A DNA stretch of 64,000 nt, from assembly GCA_016787525.1 (NCBI GenBank), contig JAEUUP010000072.1, positions 1 through 64,000 of the forward strand, in the 5' to 3' direction. Of the stretch, positions 53,456-62,841 are shown one piece after another (within the stretch, counting starts at the first letter, position 1; every line of letters begins with the position of its first letter). The stretch is from Saprospiraceae bacterium (lineage in GTDB: Bacteria > Bacteroidota > Bacteroidia > Chitinophagales > Saprospiraceae). The notes under the pieces were generated by a model, which worked only from the letters and a program-made list of their open reading frames with translations, was not told where the DNA came from and did no database searches. The position numbers and the translations under genes were made by a program.

Positions 53456-56203
53456 ATGCTTTACACCATTTTTTTCGGTCTAAACTACGATTCAGGCGTT
53501 TATCCACGTCCCGATACTGAGGGAGGGCATTTGTATTTGGGTGAGAAAAACTTATTGCGCTGGTTTGAGTTGCATTTGGGTTTGTCGGGACACAAAGAGC
53601 GTATAGAACACATCAGAGTAGAACAATATCGCCAAGCTCTGCGTCGATATGTAAAGAACAATCCGACCGTTTTTTTTCACAAATCCTTTGAAGCCGATGC
53701 TTTGGCTTGTGCCGAAGCCTTGTTGCAACGGCGCGACGAATTGCTTTTGTCGGGCTACGATTTTGCTCCCGACACGGCTTTTCCGCCTCGTTTAAAGGTT
53801 TTGGTGGACGTTGAACATCTGTTTTTACGTCATGAAGATGGTTCTTCAAAATTAGTCGCAGGTGAAGCAGATAGGTTTGAAGCGGTTATTCAGACGTTAA
53901 AAAATAAAAAAGCACCACTTGAAACGCTGGTTGTTAATGAGATTGATGACAATGGCAAGCTACTTTTACCCCCTCAGTATAAACGCCTTTTGGAGGCATT
54001 GGAACTGCAAGGAGTGGATATTGTGAGTCAGCAAAAACATGCAAAATGGGCAAAATTGCCGAGGGCAACGCAGTATTCAAACGATTTGCAAATATTCAAA
54101 AATTTTGTTTCTAATCAGTTGCCAAGAGGTCAAAAACAGCTTTTGAAAGCCGATGGTTCACTCATTGTCATCGAGAGTGAGCGTGATACTGAGGGGGCAG
54201 ATTTTTTGTCTAAAGTATTGAGTCTTAATCCTGATTTTCGCCCAGCGTTTCTCATCCCAGACCGCAATCGGACACTCGATGAAGCTTTGATACAGAATGG
54301 TTTGCCTGCTTTTGGTTTACCTTCAGCATCGTTGGGCAGACCTGCTTTACAGCTCTTAAAATTAGTCACAGCTTTTATTTGGCAACCTTTGGATTTGTAC
54401 AAAATATTAGAGTTTGTCTCAATGCCTATCAAACCATTGGACAACGATTTAGGAACGGTGATTGGCAATATCATTGCCCAACGACCAGGCATCAATAGCG
54501 AATTGTGGCATGCGAGTACAGACCAATTTTTTGAAGATTTGGAAGTGCGAGCCAAGCAAGATATGAGCATCAATGTCAAAAAAGTGAAAGAACAGTTTGA
54601 ATTTTGGTTCAAACGAGCACATTATGACATTACAAAGGCTGCACCGAGGGACGAAATCACAAAGATTTTTACTTTTCTGAAAGATTGGGCTATCGAAACA
54701 CATGGCAACGGCAAAAACCCATCCCTTTTAGTTTTGGCCGAACAAGCCCGCCGAATCGAGGAGTTTTTGTACGAATTGCCGCCTAGTGAGACATTTTTGA
54801 GCTATTTGGACTTGGAGCGCATCATTCGCACCATTTATGAGCCGTCGCCTGTGTCGCCTCGTCCACAAGAGGTGCGGCACTATCCATTTGTGGCGCAAGG
54901 CGATTGTTTGTTACAGCCTGTGTCAAAATTGGTGTGGTGGAATTTTACGGATACTGAGGGGGTGCATTTTTTCAGTCGTTGGTATGCCGATGAAGTTGCT
55001 TTTTTGAAGGGAAAAAACATTGTTTTGCAATCACCACAAGACGAAAATGCTTTGATGCTTTGGCAACGAGTGCAACCCGTTTTGCGCACGACGAGGCATT
55101 TGATTTTGGTTTACCCTAAAAAAATAAATGGTGAAGATGCAGCAGAACATCCACTTTGCAGCCACTTGAGAGCTTGTTTTGGTGATTTGACACCCATTAC
55201 GGTGCATACAAAAGAGAATTGGGCCGCTTTTGAAGCCTTGGCACATCTCGATACACCCCAACATGTACGTCTGAAACCGCATCGTTTGGGCAAAATTGAG
55301 CCGATAATAGCGGTACAATCGCCGCTTTTGACCAAAAGAGAGCATGAAACGCCCACGAGTCTCGAAAGCCTTTTTTATTATCCCTATCAATGGGTTTTCA
55401 GGCATAAAGCCAAACTCAATAAGTCTTCGATTTTGAGCATTGTAAAAGAAAATACACTCAAAGGCAATCTGTCGCACCGTTTTTTTGAATTGATTTTGAA
55501 GGAAAATTTCCAAAATTGGACACAAAGAGATGTCAACGATTGGATTGACGACCATCAAAAATTGTTGTCGAGAGAAGCGGCAACGCTGTTGATGTATGGT
55601 TTTGAACCACAGAAACTACAACTTTTGCGACAAATCAAAAATGCCATTTGGACTTTGATTGAACACATCAGGCGCAATAAATGGGAGGTTGAACAAACAG
55701 AAAAAGAGTTGTTCGGTGTGTTTGCAGACACACCTATCAAAGGAAAAGCGGACGTGGTCTTACTGAGGGGGAGCGAAAAATGCGTTTTAGATTTGAAATG
55801 GAGTGGCCATACTCGCCGCGAACGCATGATAAAAAATGGTGAAGATTTGCAATTGGTCATGTACGCTCGCCTGCTCAATGACTCAGACGAATGGGCACAT
55901 ACAGGCTATTTTATCATCGAAAATGCCCGACTTTTGGCTCGAAATACAGCCGCTTTTGCCGAAATAAAACCTCTGACAGCCGATGATGCTTTCGCCGTGA
56001 ATGATGTGATATGGCAAAAAATGTTGACCACCTACGATTGGCGATTGAAGCAAGTGGCAGCGGGGCAAATTGAAATTCGCACGGCTAAAACTATTCGAGA
56101 ACTCGAAGAGCATTATGGCATGACATTGTTGGATGTACTGGAAATGAAAAATGAAGATGCTAAATATGATGACTATGGTACTTTGATTGGTTTAGTAAAA
56201 TAG
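53456..56203 (+). CDS. PD-(D/E)XK nuclease-domain protein (AddB/RecB-like)
   Basis: 915 aa. The first ~600 residues resemble the inactivated helicase-like body of AddB/RexB (IVIESERDTEGADFLSK, FRPAFLIPDRN, SYLDLERIIRTIY). The C-terminal ~250 residues are a RecB-type nuclease: SLFYYPYQWVF, NLSHRFFELIL, then KGKADVVLLRGSEKCVLDLKW, where Asp and the DLK pair form the active site, and the QLVMYARLL motif (QxxxY). Normally such a protein partners an AddA helicase, which is not in the window. Word copies at 53970, 54187, 54952 and 55761, plus a one-mismatch copy at 53515, encode PPQYKR, DTEGAD, DTEGVH, LLRGSE and DTEGGH; the one at 55761 lies between the two catalytic strands. Confidence 0.85.
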   Translation: MLYTIFFGLNYDSGVYPRPDTEGGHLYLGEKNLLRWFELHLGLSGHKERIEHIRVEQYRQALRRYVKNNPTVFFHKSFEADALACAEALLQRRDELLLSGYDFAPDTAFPPRLKVLVDVEHLFLRHEDGSSKLVAGEADRFEAVIQTLKNKKAPLETLVVNEIDDNGKLLLPPQYKRLLEALELQGVDIVSQQKHAKWAKLPRATQYSNDLQIFKNFVSNQLPRGQKQLLKADGSLIVIESERDTEGADFLSKVLSLNPDFRPAFLIPDRNRTLDEALIQNGLPAFGLPSASLGRPALQLLKLVTAFIWQPLDLYKILEFVSMPIKPLDNDLGTVIGNIIAQRPGINSELWHASTDQFFEDLEVRAKQDMSINVKKVKEQFEFWFKRAHYDITKAAPRDEITKIFTFLKDWAIETHGNGKNPSLLVLAEQARRIEEFLYELPPSETFLSYLDLERIIRTIYEPSPVSPRPQEVRHYPFVAQGDCLLQPVSKLVWWNFTDTEGVHFFSRWYADEVAFLKGKNIVLQSPQDENALMLWQRVQPVLRTTRHLILVYPKKINGEDAAEHPLCSHLRACFGDLTPITVHTKENWAAFEALAHLDTPQHVRLKPHRLGKIEPIIAVQSPLLTKREHETPTSLESLFYYPYQWVFRHKAKLNKSSILSIVKENTLKGNLSHRFFELILKENFQNWTQRDVNDWIDDHQKLLSREAATLLMYGFEPQKLQLLRQIKNAIWTLIEHIRRNKWEVEQTEKELFGVFADTPIKGKADVVLLRGSEKCVLDLKWSGHTRRERMIKNGEDLQLVMYARLLNDSDEWAHTGYFIIENARLLARNTAAFAEIKPLTADDAFAVNDVIWQKMLTTYDWRLKQVAAGQIEIRTAKTIRELEEHYGMTLLDVLEMKNEDAKYDDYGTLIGLVK

Positions 56204-56222
56204 GTTGAAAATCAATGACCTA

Positions 56223-56768
56223 TCACAATTTTTTCCACATCAAATAATCCAACTGAGCATCGTCACCAATCTGAAAAATATGCTCGCCAAAGATCGAAAA
56301 ACCACACTTTTCATAGAAACGAATGGCTTTTTTGTTTTCTGACCAAACACCTAACCACAGATAACGGCTGCCACTCTGCCGAGCGCATTTCTCGATGAAC
56401 GACATCATGTTTTGAGCTGCCCCTTTGCCTTGAAACGCCTTTTTGACATAAATACGCTCCAATTCAGTCATTTTTTCGGATTGAAAAGGCGAAAAATCCG
56501 CATAAAAACGAGGTCGGTCTGTGTCAGCCGCAGATTTGTTGTTATTGATTTTGAAATAGCCAATCGGAGTGCTATCCATTTCTGCAAAGTAAAAAACAGA
56601 CCCCTCAGTATTCAATTCACTCAATATTTGTTCGGGTGCAAAGGCTCGTTCAACGTAAGAGTAGAACTCTGTTGGATCGTTTTGTTCGCTGAAAGTGTCA
56701 ATAAATGTTGTGCAGGCGATTTCGACCAAATCATAAAGGTCTTTAATGTCAACTTGTCTATATGTCAT
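56223..56768 (-). CDS. GNAT-family N-acetyltransferase
   Basis: 181 aa GNAT fold: VDIKDLYDLVEIACTTF start, LERIYVKKAFQGKGAAQNMM (acetyl-CoA pyrophosphate loop), and LGVWSENKKAIRFYEKCGF near the end. Substrate unknown. The word copy at 56601 encodes NTEGSVFYF before the central strands. Convergent with the nuclease gene. Confidence 0.88.
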   Translation of the reverse strand: MTYRQVDIKDLYDLVEIACTTFIDTFSEQNDPTEFYSYVERAFAPEQILSELNTEGSVFYFAEMDSTPIGYFKINNNKSAADTDRPRFYADFSPFQSEKMTELERIYVKKAFQGKGAAQNMMSFIEKCARQSGSRYLWLGVWSENKKAIRFYEKCGFSIFGEHIFQIGDDAQLDYLMWKKL

Positions 56769-56940
56769 TGTGTAGCGGTGTTGTTCAATTGTTTTGTTTG
56801 AAACCTCAAAAATAACGAATCAAAGGTATTTGAATAATTTTAGAGGATACTTTTTTAGCAAAACGAACTAAGTGTAAAAAATACAGTATAAATTTGCCGT
56901 CACCTTTTTTAAGACTACTTAAATTTTCCACTACTCAATT

Positions 56941-57621
56941 ATGAACAAAATCGAAACGTGTATTTTCGACCTCGACGGTGTCATTTGCGATACCGCCAAA
57001 TACCACTTCAGAGCATGGCGCAGATTGGCTAATGAACTGGGTTTTGACTTCACAGAAGAAGAAAACGAGCAACTCAAAGGTGTGAGTCGCATCGAATCCT
57101 TGAAATTGATACTCCATTGGGGCGGTATGACCGAAAACGATGAGGAGGTTTTAGCTGCTTACGCTGAAAAAAAGAATAATTGGTATCTTGAATATATTGA
57201 CCGCATGACTCCCGATGAGCGATTAGTCGGTGTCACGGCTTTTTTGGATGAATTGAAAGCAAAAGGTATCAAAATAGTTTTGGGTTCGGCATCCAAAAAC
57301 TCGAAAGTGATATTGGAACGTATCCAATTGACACATTATTTCGATGCCATCATTGACGGCAATTCGACATCGAAAAGTAAACCCGACCCCGAAGTTTTTC
57401 TGTTGGGTGCAGCCGAGGTCGGTTCAAGACCGAAGAATTGTATCGTGTTTGAAGATGCTGAGAAAGGCATTGAAGCGGCACTGAAAGGTGGTTTTTATGC
57501 CGTAGGGGTTGGTCAACCTGATGTTTTGGATGAGGCGCATATTGTGATTCCAAGTTTTGAATATTTGGAATTTGAGGATGTTTTGGATGCCTTGAGTTCG
57601 TCGGTTGGTTCGATGGCATAA
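56941..57621 (+). CDS. pgmB: Beta-phosphoglucomutase
   Basis: 226 aa HAD-family enzyme. Asp10 (nucleophile) and Asp12 in IFDLDGVICDT, substrate-loop HFRAWRRLANELG, KGVSR of the cap, GSASKNS motif II, and KPDPEVFLLGAAEVG with EDAEKG for magnesium. Converts beta-glucose-1-phosphate to glucose-6-phosphate, the product of the GH65 phosphorylase encoded 33 bp downstream. No word copy. Confidence 0.93.
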   Translation: MNKIETCIFDLDGVICDTAKYHFRAWRRLANELGFDFTEEENEQLKGVSRIESLKLILHWGGMTENDEEVLAAYAEKKNNWYLEYIDRMTPDERLVGVTAFLDELKAKGIKIVLGSASKNSKVILERIQLTHYFDAIIDGNSTSKSKPDPEVFLLGAAEVGSRPKNCIVFEDAEKGIEAALKGGFYAVGVGQPDVLDEAHIVIPSFEYLEFEDVLDALSSSVGSMA

Positions 57622-57654
57622 AGGAAATGATTAATTATCAATCAAATAGAATGT

Positions 57655-59967
57655 ATGAAAAATTATATTGTTCACGATGAATGGAAAATCATCGAAAATC
57701 AATGGCGACCTGAATACAATGAAATTTCGGAATCTCTCTGCTCCATTGGCAACGGTCGTATGGGTCAAAGAGCCAATTTTGAAGAAACATTTACTGGCAA
57801 AACACTCAAAGGCAGTTATGTTGCGGGCGTTTACTATCCTGACAAAACAAAAGTGGGGTGGTGGAAAAACGGCTACCCCGAATACTTCGCAAAAGTGCTG
57901 AATGCGCCATCTTGGATTGGTATTGATGTCGAAATTGATGGTAAAATAGTAGATTTAGCTCAATGTGAAGTCTCTGAATTTGAACGCATCTTGGATATGA
58001 AACAAGGTATTTTGACCCGAAAAGCTACGGCAATTCTGCCTTCTGGTAAGATTATCCAAATTGATTCGACACGCTTTTGTTCTATTGTTGACGATGAATG
58101 TGGGGCAATTCGGTATGCTATTACAGCTGTTAACTTTAGTGGAAAACTCAGTGTGACCCCCTCAGTAGATGCTGATATTTCAAATAAAGATACTAATTGG
58201 GATGAAAAATTTTGGAACGAAGTCTCCAAGCTGGTAAAAAACGCGCAGGCTTATGTCGTTGCTGAAACGAAAAAGACGGCTTTTCATGTGGCGACAGGTA
58301 TGAAATTTCGCCTTTATCTGAATGGTCAAGAGATTGAGGATTTTGTGGCATTCCGTCGCAAACGTGATAAATATGCCGGTTGCACGGTTGATGTACCTGT
58401 TACTGAGGGATCGGAATTAGTGATTTATAAATATGCAGCTGTGTTGTCGTCCGAGAACCATGCTAAAGAGGATTTGTTGAAAAACTGTCAAGAGGTTCTG
58501 AAAAAATTTGAGAAAAAAGGATTTGACAAAGCATTGGCGGAACAATCAGAGGCTTGGGCTGATAAATGGTCAAAGTCTGATATTGTAATTGAAGGTGATG
58601 TGGCAGCGCAACAAGGCATTCGATTCAATATTTTTCAACTCAACCAAACCTACACGGGCGAAGATGAACGTCTCAATATTGGACCTAAAGGATTTACGGG
58701 TGAAAAATATGGTGGCTCAACTTATTGGGATACAGAAGCCTATTGTTTGCCGTTTTATCTGTGTAATGCAGACCAAAAAGTGGCACGTAACTTATTGGTT
58801 TACAGACATAAACAATTGGGGAAAGCGATTGAAAATGCTCAAAAATTGGGCTTTACTGAGGGGGCAGCGTTGTACCCGATGGTAACGATGAATGGTGAAG
58901 AGTGTCACAACGAATGGGAAATCACTTTCGAGGAAATCCATCGGAATGGGGCGATTGCTTACGCCATTTACGATTATATTCGTTATACAGGAGACCAAAA
59001 ATACCTTTCTGAATACGGTCTGGAGGTTCTGATTGGCATTGCACGCTTCTGGACGCAACGTGTTCATTGGTCGAAATACCGCAATAAATATGTGATGCAC
59101 GGTGTGACGGGTCCCAATGAGTATGAAAACAATGTCAATAACAACTGGTACACGAACTATATTGCCAAATGGTGCATAGAGTATGCCTTAGAGTCGTTGC
59201 GTTGGGTCGAGACACATTATCCCCCTCAGTATGCAGCGATTGTAGAGAAAACCCATTTTGATACAAACAAAGAAGCGACCAATTGGGAAGACATCAGCCA
59301 AGCGATGTTTTTGCCCGAAGACAAAGACTTGGGCGTTTTCTTGCAGCAAGACAGTTTTTTAGATAAAGATTTGATGTCGGTTGATGATTTACGTCCCGAA
59401 GACCGTCCATTGAATCAAAAATGGTCGTGGGATAGGATTTTGCGTTCGTGTTTCATCAAACAGGCGGATGTTTTGCAAGGTTTATACTTTTTTGAAGACA
59501 ATTTTGACGGCGATACCATCAAGCGTAATTTCGATTTCTATGAACCCATGACTGTACATGAGTCGTCGCTCTCGCCTTGTGTGCATGTGATATTGGCGTG
59601 CAAAATTGGCAACTATCCGAAAGCGATGGAAATGTACCTCCGCACCAGCCGTTTGGATTTGGACGACTACAATAACGACACAGAAGATGGTCTGCACATC
59701 ACTTCGATGGCGGGTACGTGGATGTCCGTCATCAAAGGCTTTGGCGGTATGCGTGTACGCGATGGAAAAGTGCATTTTACCCCTTATTTGCCCGAAAGTT
59801 GGACAAAAATGGCATTCAAAGTGCGTTTTAGAGGGGCAAGTATGGAAATTATCGTTACAAAAACCACTATCGAAGTCGAAAATTTGGGCGGCGAAGCGAT
59901 TGATGTTTTCATCAATGGTCAACCACGACATATTGGACCACACGAACATCGGGTGATGGAAAGATAG
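57655..59967 (+). CDS. GH65 disaccharide phosphorylase (maltose phosphorylase-like)
   Basis: 770 aa without signal peptide, so cytoplasmic. N-terminal beta-sandwich (~1-270), (alpha/alpha)6 barrel, small C-terminal beta domain. Key pieces: GSTYWDTEAYCLPFYL, GEECHNEWEITFEEIHRNG, and TGPNEYENNVNNNWYTN, whose Glu is the general acid and which is the form seen in maltose phosphorylases. It splits an alpha-glucoside with phosphate to beta-glucose-1-phosphate and glucose; pgmB upstream continues the pathway. Word copies at 58158 (TPSVDAD), 58854 (FTEGAAL) and 59222 (YPPQYAA), plus a one-mismatch copy at 58401 (VTEGSEL). Kojibiose or trehalose could also be the substrate. Confidence 0.9.
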   Translation: MKNYIVHDEWKIIENQWRPEYNEISESLCSIGNGRMGQRANFEETFTGKTLKGSYVAGVYYPDKTKVGWWKNGYPEYFAKVLNAPSWIGIDVEIDGKIVDLAQCEVSEFERILDMKQGILTRKATAILPSGKIIQIDSTRFCSIVDDECGAIRYAITAVNFSGKLSVTPSVDADISNKDTNWDEKFWNEVSKLVKNAQAYVVAETKKTAFHVATGMKFRLYLNGQEIEDFVAFRRKRDKYAGCTVDVPVTEGSELVIYKYAAVLSSENHAKEDLLKNCQEVLKKFEKKGFDKALAEQSEAWADKWSKSDIVIEGDVAAQQGIRFNIFQLNQTYTGEDERLNIGPKGFTGEKYGGSTYWDTEAYCLPFYLCNADQKVARNLLVYRHKQLGKAIENAQKLGFTEGAALYPMVTMNGEECHNEWEITFEEIHRNGAIAYAIYDYIRYTGDQKYLSEYGLEVLIGIARFWTQRVHWSKYRNKYVMHGVTGPNEYENNVNNNWYTNYIAKWCIEYALESLRWVETHYPPQYAAIVEKTHFDTNKEATNWEDISQAMFLPEDKDLGVFLQQDSFLDKDLMSVDDLRPEDRPLNQKWSWDRILRSCFIKQADVLQGLYFFEDNFDGDTIKRNFDFYEPMTVHESSLSPCVHVILACKIGNYPKAMEMYLRTSRLDLDDYNNDTEDGLHITSMAGTWMSVIKGFGGMRVRDGKVHFTPYLPESWTKMAFKVRFRGASMEIIVTKTTIEVENLGGEAIDVFINGQPRHIGPHEHRVMER

Positions 59968-59974
59968 TAACCTG

Positions 59975-60010
59975 AAAGGCGGAGAAGTTCAAAACTTCTC
60001 CGCCTTTTTA
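59975..60010 (+). terminator. Terminator of the pgmB-GH65 operon
   Basis: AAAGGCGGAGAAGTT pairs with AACTTCTCCGCCTTT (perfect 15-bp stem), then TT. Confidence 0.9.
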
Positions 60011-60045
60011 GTAGAAAATACACACACGACTTCTATTTTTGCCCC

Positions 60046-60525
60046 ATGAAACAAAAAATACTTTTGAACGGTATAATAGCAGGCATTGTCGTTGTAGGCT
60101 TTGCACTGCTTTTTTATTTTATGGACAGTAAATTGGCATTCAGTCCTACTATTCGTTTTGGTTCGTTGTTGGTGTATGCGTTTTTTATGTTTGTGGCGAT
60201 AAAAGATGTCAAAACAGAAGAATTTAAGATTTTACTGAGGGGGGCATTTGCCGTGTTTTTAATTGCCAATGCGTTTTATTATGTTTATGATTATATCTTG
60301 TTCAACTACATTGATAAAACATTGATAGACATGGAAAAAGATATGGCAATAGAAATGTATCGTCCGAGTACACCTATTACGGAACAGTTTGACATGGAGC
60401 AAGGCATTAGAAATGCGCAGGCGCACACGTTTTCGAGCAATGCGATGCAGTTTGCGCGGTGGACAATTCTGGGCTTTGGGGTGTCGTTATTGGTGAGTTA
60501 TTTTGTGAAAAGAAACAATAAATAA
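60046..60525 (+). CDS. DUF4199 membrane protein
   Basis: 159 aa, four membrane helices (start MKQKILLNGIIAGIVVVGF; last helix WTILGFGVSLLVSYFV). Matches the DUF4199 layout of Bacteroidota. Function unknown. The word copy at 60233 encodes ILLRGAFAV at the start of a membrane helix. Confidence 0.82.
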   Translation: MKQKILLNGIIAGIVVVGFALLFYFMDSKLAFSPTIRFGSLLVYAFFMFVAIKDVKTEEFKILLRGAFAVFLIANAFYYVYDYILFNYIDKTLIDMEKDMAIEMYRPSTPITEQFDMEQGIRNAQAHTFSSNAMQFARWTILGFGVSLLVSYFVKRNNK

Positions 60526-60620
60526 TGTGTCATTAGTCATTCAACAATAATCTTCAGTCGTTTTAAACATAATGGCTGACGAGTATTGACCGATGACTAA
60601 TGGTCAGTGACTTTTTTAAA

Positions 60621-61571
60621 ATGGATATTTCGCTTGTCATACCTTTACTGAATGAGGCAGAATCGTTGCCTGAGTTGGAAGCGTGGATTCGCCGTGTAAT
60701 GGCACAACATGGGTTCAGTTATGAGGTTTTGTTTATTGACGATGGTAGTACAGACAGTTCTTGGCAAATTATTGAACAGTTGGCTCAAGAAAATCCTGCT
60801 GTACGAGGTATCAAGTTTCGGCGCAATTATGGTAAATCGGCGGCTTTGAATACAGGTTTTGCCGCTTGTAAAGGCGATGTGGTCATTACAATGGATGCCG
60901 ACTTGCAAGATTCGCCCGATGAGATTTCTGAATTGTATCGCATGATAGTTGAGGATAAATATGACCTCGTAAGTGGTTGGAAACAAAAACGTTATGACCC
61001 CCTCAGTAAAACGATTCCGACAAAGTTGTATAACTGGGCGGCGCGCAAAATCAGCGGTATCCCCAATCTTCATGATTTCAATTGTGGTTTGAAATCGTAC
61101 AAGCGCGATGTGGTGAAAAGCATCGAAGTCTATGGCGAAATGCACCGTTACATTCCTGCGATTGCCAAATGGTCGGGTTTTAGCAAAATAGGCGAAAAAG
61201 TCGTGCAGCATCAAGCACGCAAATACGGTGTGACAAAGTTTGGATTGAGTCGCTTCATCAATGGCCCATTGGATTTGATGTCCATCGCTTTTGTCGGTAA
61301 GTTTGGTCGTCGCCCGATGCACTTTTTTGGGACGATTGGCTTGTTGATGTTTTTCTTTGGATTTGTAGCATCGGCTTTTGTTGGTTTTTCAAAATTATAT
61401 CGTTTGCACAACGATTTGCCAACGGTTTTGGTGACGCGCAATCCATTTTTCTATATTTCGTTGACGATGATGATAATGGGAACCATGTTGTTTGTCACGG
61501 GCTTTTTGGCAGAAATGCTCTCACGCCAATCTCCTACGAGAAATTGGTATGTGGTGGAAAAGGAAATATAA
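60621..61571 (+). CDS. Family 2 glycosyltransferase (GtrB/DPM1-like)
   Basis: 316 aa from ATG 60621 (MDISLVIPLLNEAESL), better than an in-frame ATG at 60600. GT-A motifs: FIDDGSTDSSW, MDADLQDSPDEI (DxD-like), GWKQKRYDPLSKTIP. Two C-terminal membrane helices mark polyprenyl-phosphate sugar transferases. Transfers glucose or a similar sugar to a lipid carrier. The word copy at 60999 encodes DPLSKTI in the acceptor loop. Confidence 0.9.
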   Translation: MDISLVIPLLNEAESLPELEAWIRRVMAQHGFSYEVLFIDDGSTDSSWQIIEQLAQENPAVRGIKFRRNYGKSAALNTGFAACKGDVVITMDADLQDSPDEISELYRMIVEDKYDLVSGWKQKRYDPLSKTIPTKLYNWAARKISGIPNLHDFNCGLKSYKRDVVKSIEVYGEMHRYIPAIAKWSGFSKIGEKVVQHQARKYGVTKFGLSRFINGPLDLMSIAFVGKFGRRPMHFFGTIGLLMFFFGFVASAFVGFSKLYRLHNDLPTVLVTRNPFFYISLTMMIMGTMLFVTGFLAEMLSRQSPTRNWYVVEKEI

Positions 61572-61673
61572 GGATGTCATTGGCTTTGGTTATTAATTAT
61601 TGAAAAACGACTAATGGTTTAACAATATTGACACAATGAGTAAGGACTAAGCGATGACTAAATGACTTAAATA

Positions 61674-61943
61674 ATGACTTATACAAAACACACGCTTCAA
61701 AAAATAGAAGAGCTATTCAAAGAGTTGAATTATGTGGTGCGCTACGAAAAAGGCAGTTTTCAATCGGGCTATTGTTTGGTTGAGGGAAAAAAAATTGCCA
61801 TAGTGAATAAATTTTTTGAAACAGACGCACGCATCAACACTTTAATAGACATTTTGGATAAAATCGAGGTCAATACTGAGGGGGTCTCTGAGAAGTCACA
61901 GAAGTTGTTGAAAGAGATTCAAAAAGTAAAAGAAACCCACTAA
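61674..61943 (+). CDS. Small conserved hypothetical protein
   Basis: 89 aa, soluble: EELFKELNYVVRYEKGSFQ, SGYCLVEGKKIAIVNKFF, then a helical tail. Such proteins are common beside UbiA or other genes in Bacteroidota, without known role. Ends 13 bp before the UbiA start, so likely cotranscribed. The word copy at 61874 encodes NTEGVSEKSQ. Confidence 0.75.
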   Translation: MTYTKHTLQKIEELFKELNYVVRYEKGSFQSGYCLVEGKKIAIVNKFFETDARINTLIDILDKIEVNTEGVSEKSQKLLKEIQKVKETH

Positions 61944-61956
61944 TCTTGCAATTTTT

Positions 61957-62841
61957 ATGAAAAACTACCTGTCACTTATCAAATTCAGTCATACGATTTT
62001 TGCCTTGCCTTTTGCTTTAGTCGGTTTTTTCTTAGCCAACTACTTGGAAGGGAAAACACCCGATGTGGTGGTTCTGCTCTGTATTTTGCTTTGTATGGTC
62101 TTTGCGCGCAGTGCAGCTATGGCATTTAATCGTTATCTCGACCGTGATATTGATGCGTTGAATCCTCGAACAGTTGTGAGAGAGATTCCTGCGGGTGTGA
62201 TTTCTGCCAAATCGGCTTTGGCGTTTGTTATTGTCAACTCATTGGCTTTTATAGCGACGACTTGGTTCATCAATTTTCTATGTTTTGCTTTGTCGCCAGT
62301 GGCTTTATTGGTGGTTTTAGGCTATTCTTACACGAAACGGTTTACGGCTTTGTGTCATTTTGTGTTGGGTTTGGGTTTGGCATTAGCACCTATTGGCGCT
62401 TATCTGGCAGTGACGGGTCGTTTCGATACGCTGCCGATTTTATACTCGTTGGTGGTTTTGTTGTGGGTGTCGGGTTTTGATATTATTTATGCTTTGCAAG
62501 ATGAAGAATTTGATAAATCATTGAATCTCAATTCTGTGCCTGTTTGGTTGGGTAGGAGAGGCGCGCTGCAATTGTCGAATGTGTTGCATTTGATATGCGG
62601 TTTAGTCATATTTTATGCTGTATGGAGTGTCAATAGTGTTCCCAGCAATTCTTCAGGAGAGGCAAGTGATTTTGGTATTCTTCATTGGATTGGCGTGAGC
62701 GTTTTTATAGGTCTATTGATTTATCAGCATACGTTGGTGAAAGTCAATGATTTGAGTAAGGTTAACGTAGCATTTTTTACGACGAATGGTGTAGCAAGTG
62801 TGATTTATGGAAGCTTGTTTATTTTAGATTTTTTCTTTTAA
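61957..62841 (+). CDS. UbiA-family prenyltransferase (MqnP/UbiA-like)
   Basis: 294 aa with eight to nine membrane helices. The two aspartate-rich motifs are NRYLDRDID and QDEEFDKS, which bind the prenyl diphosphate through magnesium. The IPAGVISAKSAL segment and the closeness to 4-hydroxybenzoate-type enzymes suggest the menaquinone (futalosine pathway, MqnP) prenylation step; not proven. No word copy. Confidence 0.87.
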   Translation: MKNYLSLIKFSHTIFALPFALVGFFLANYLEGKTPDVVVLLCILLCMVFARSAAMAFNRYLDRDIDALNPRTVVREIPAGVISAKSALAFVIVNSLAFIATTWFINFLCFALSPVALLVVLGYSYTKRFTALCHFVLGLGLALAPIGAYLAVTGRFDTLPILYSLVVLLWVSGFDIIYALQDEEFDKSLNLNSVPVWLGRRGALQLSNVLHLICGLVIFYAVWSVNSVPSNSSGEASDFGILHWIGVSVFIGLLIYQHTLVKVNDLSKVNVAFFTTNGVASVIYGSLFILDFFF

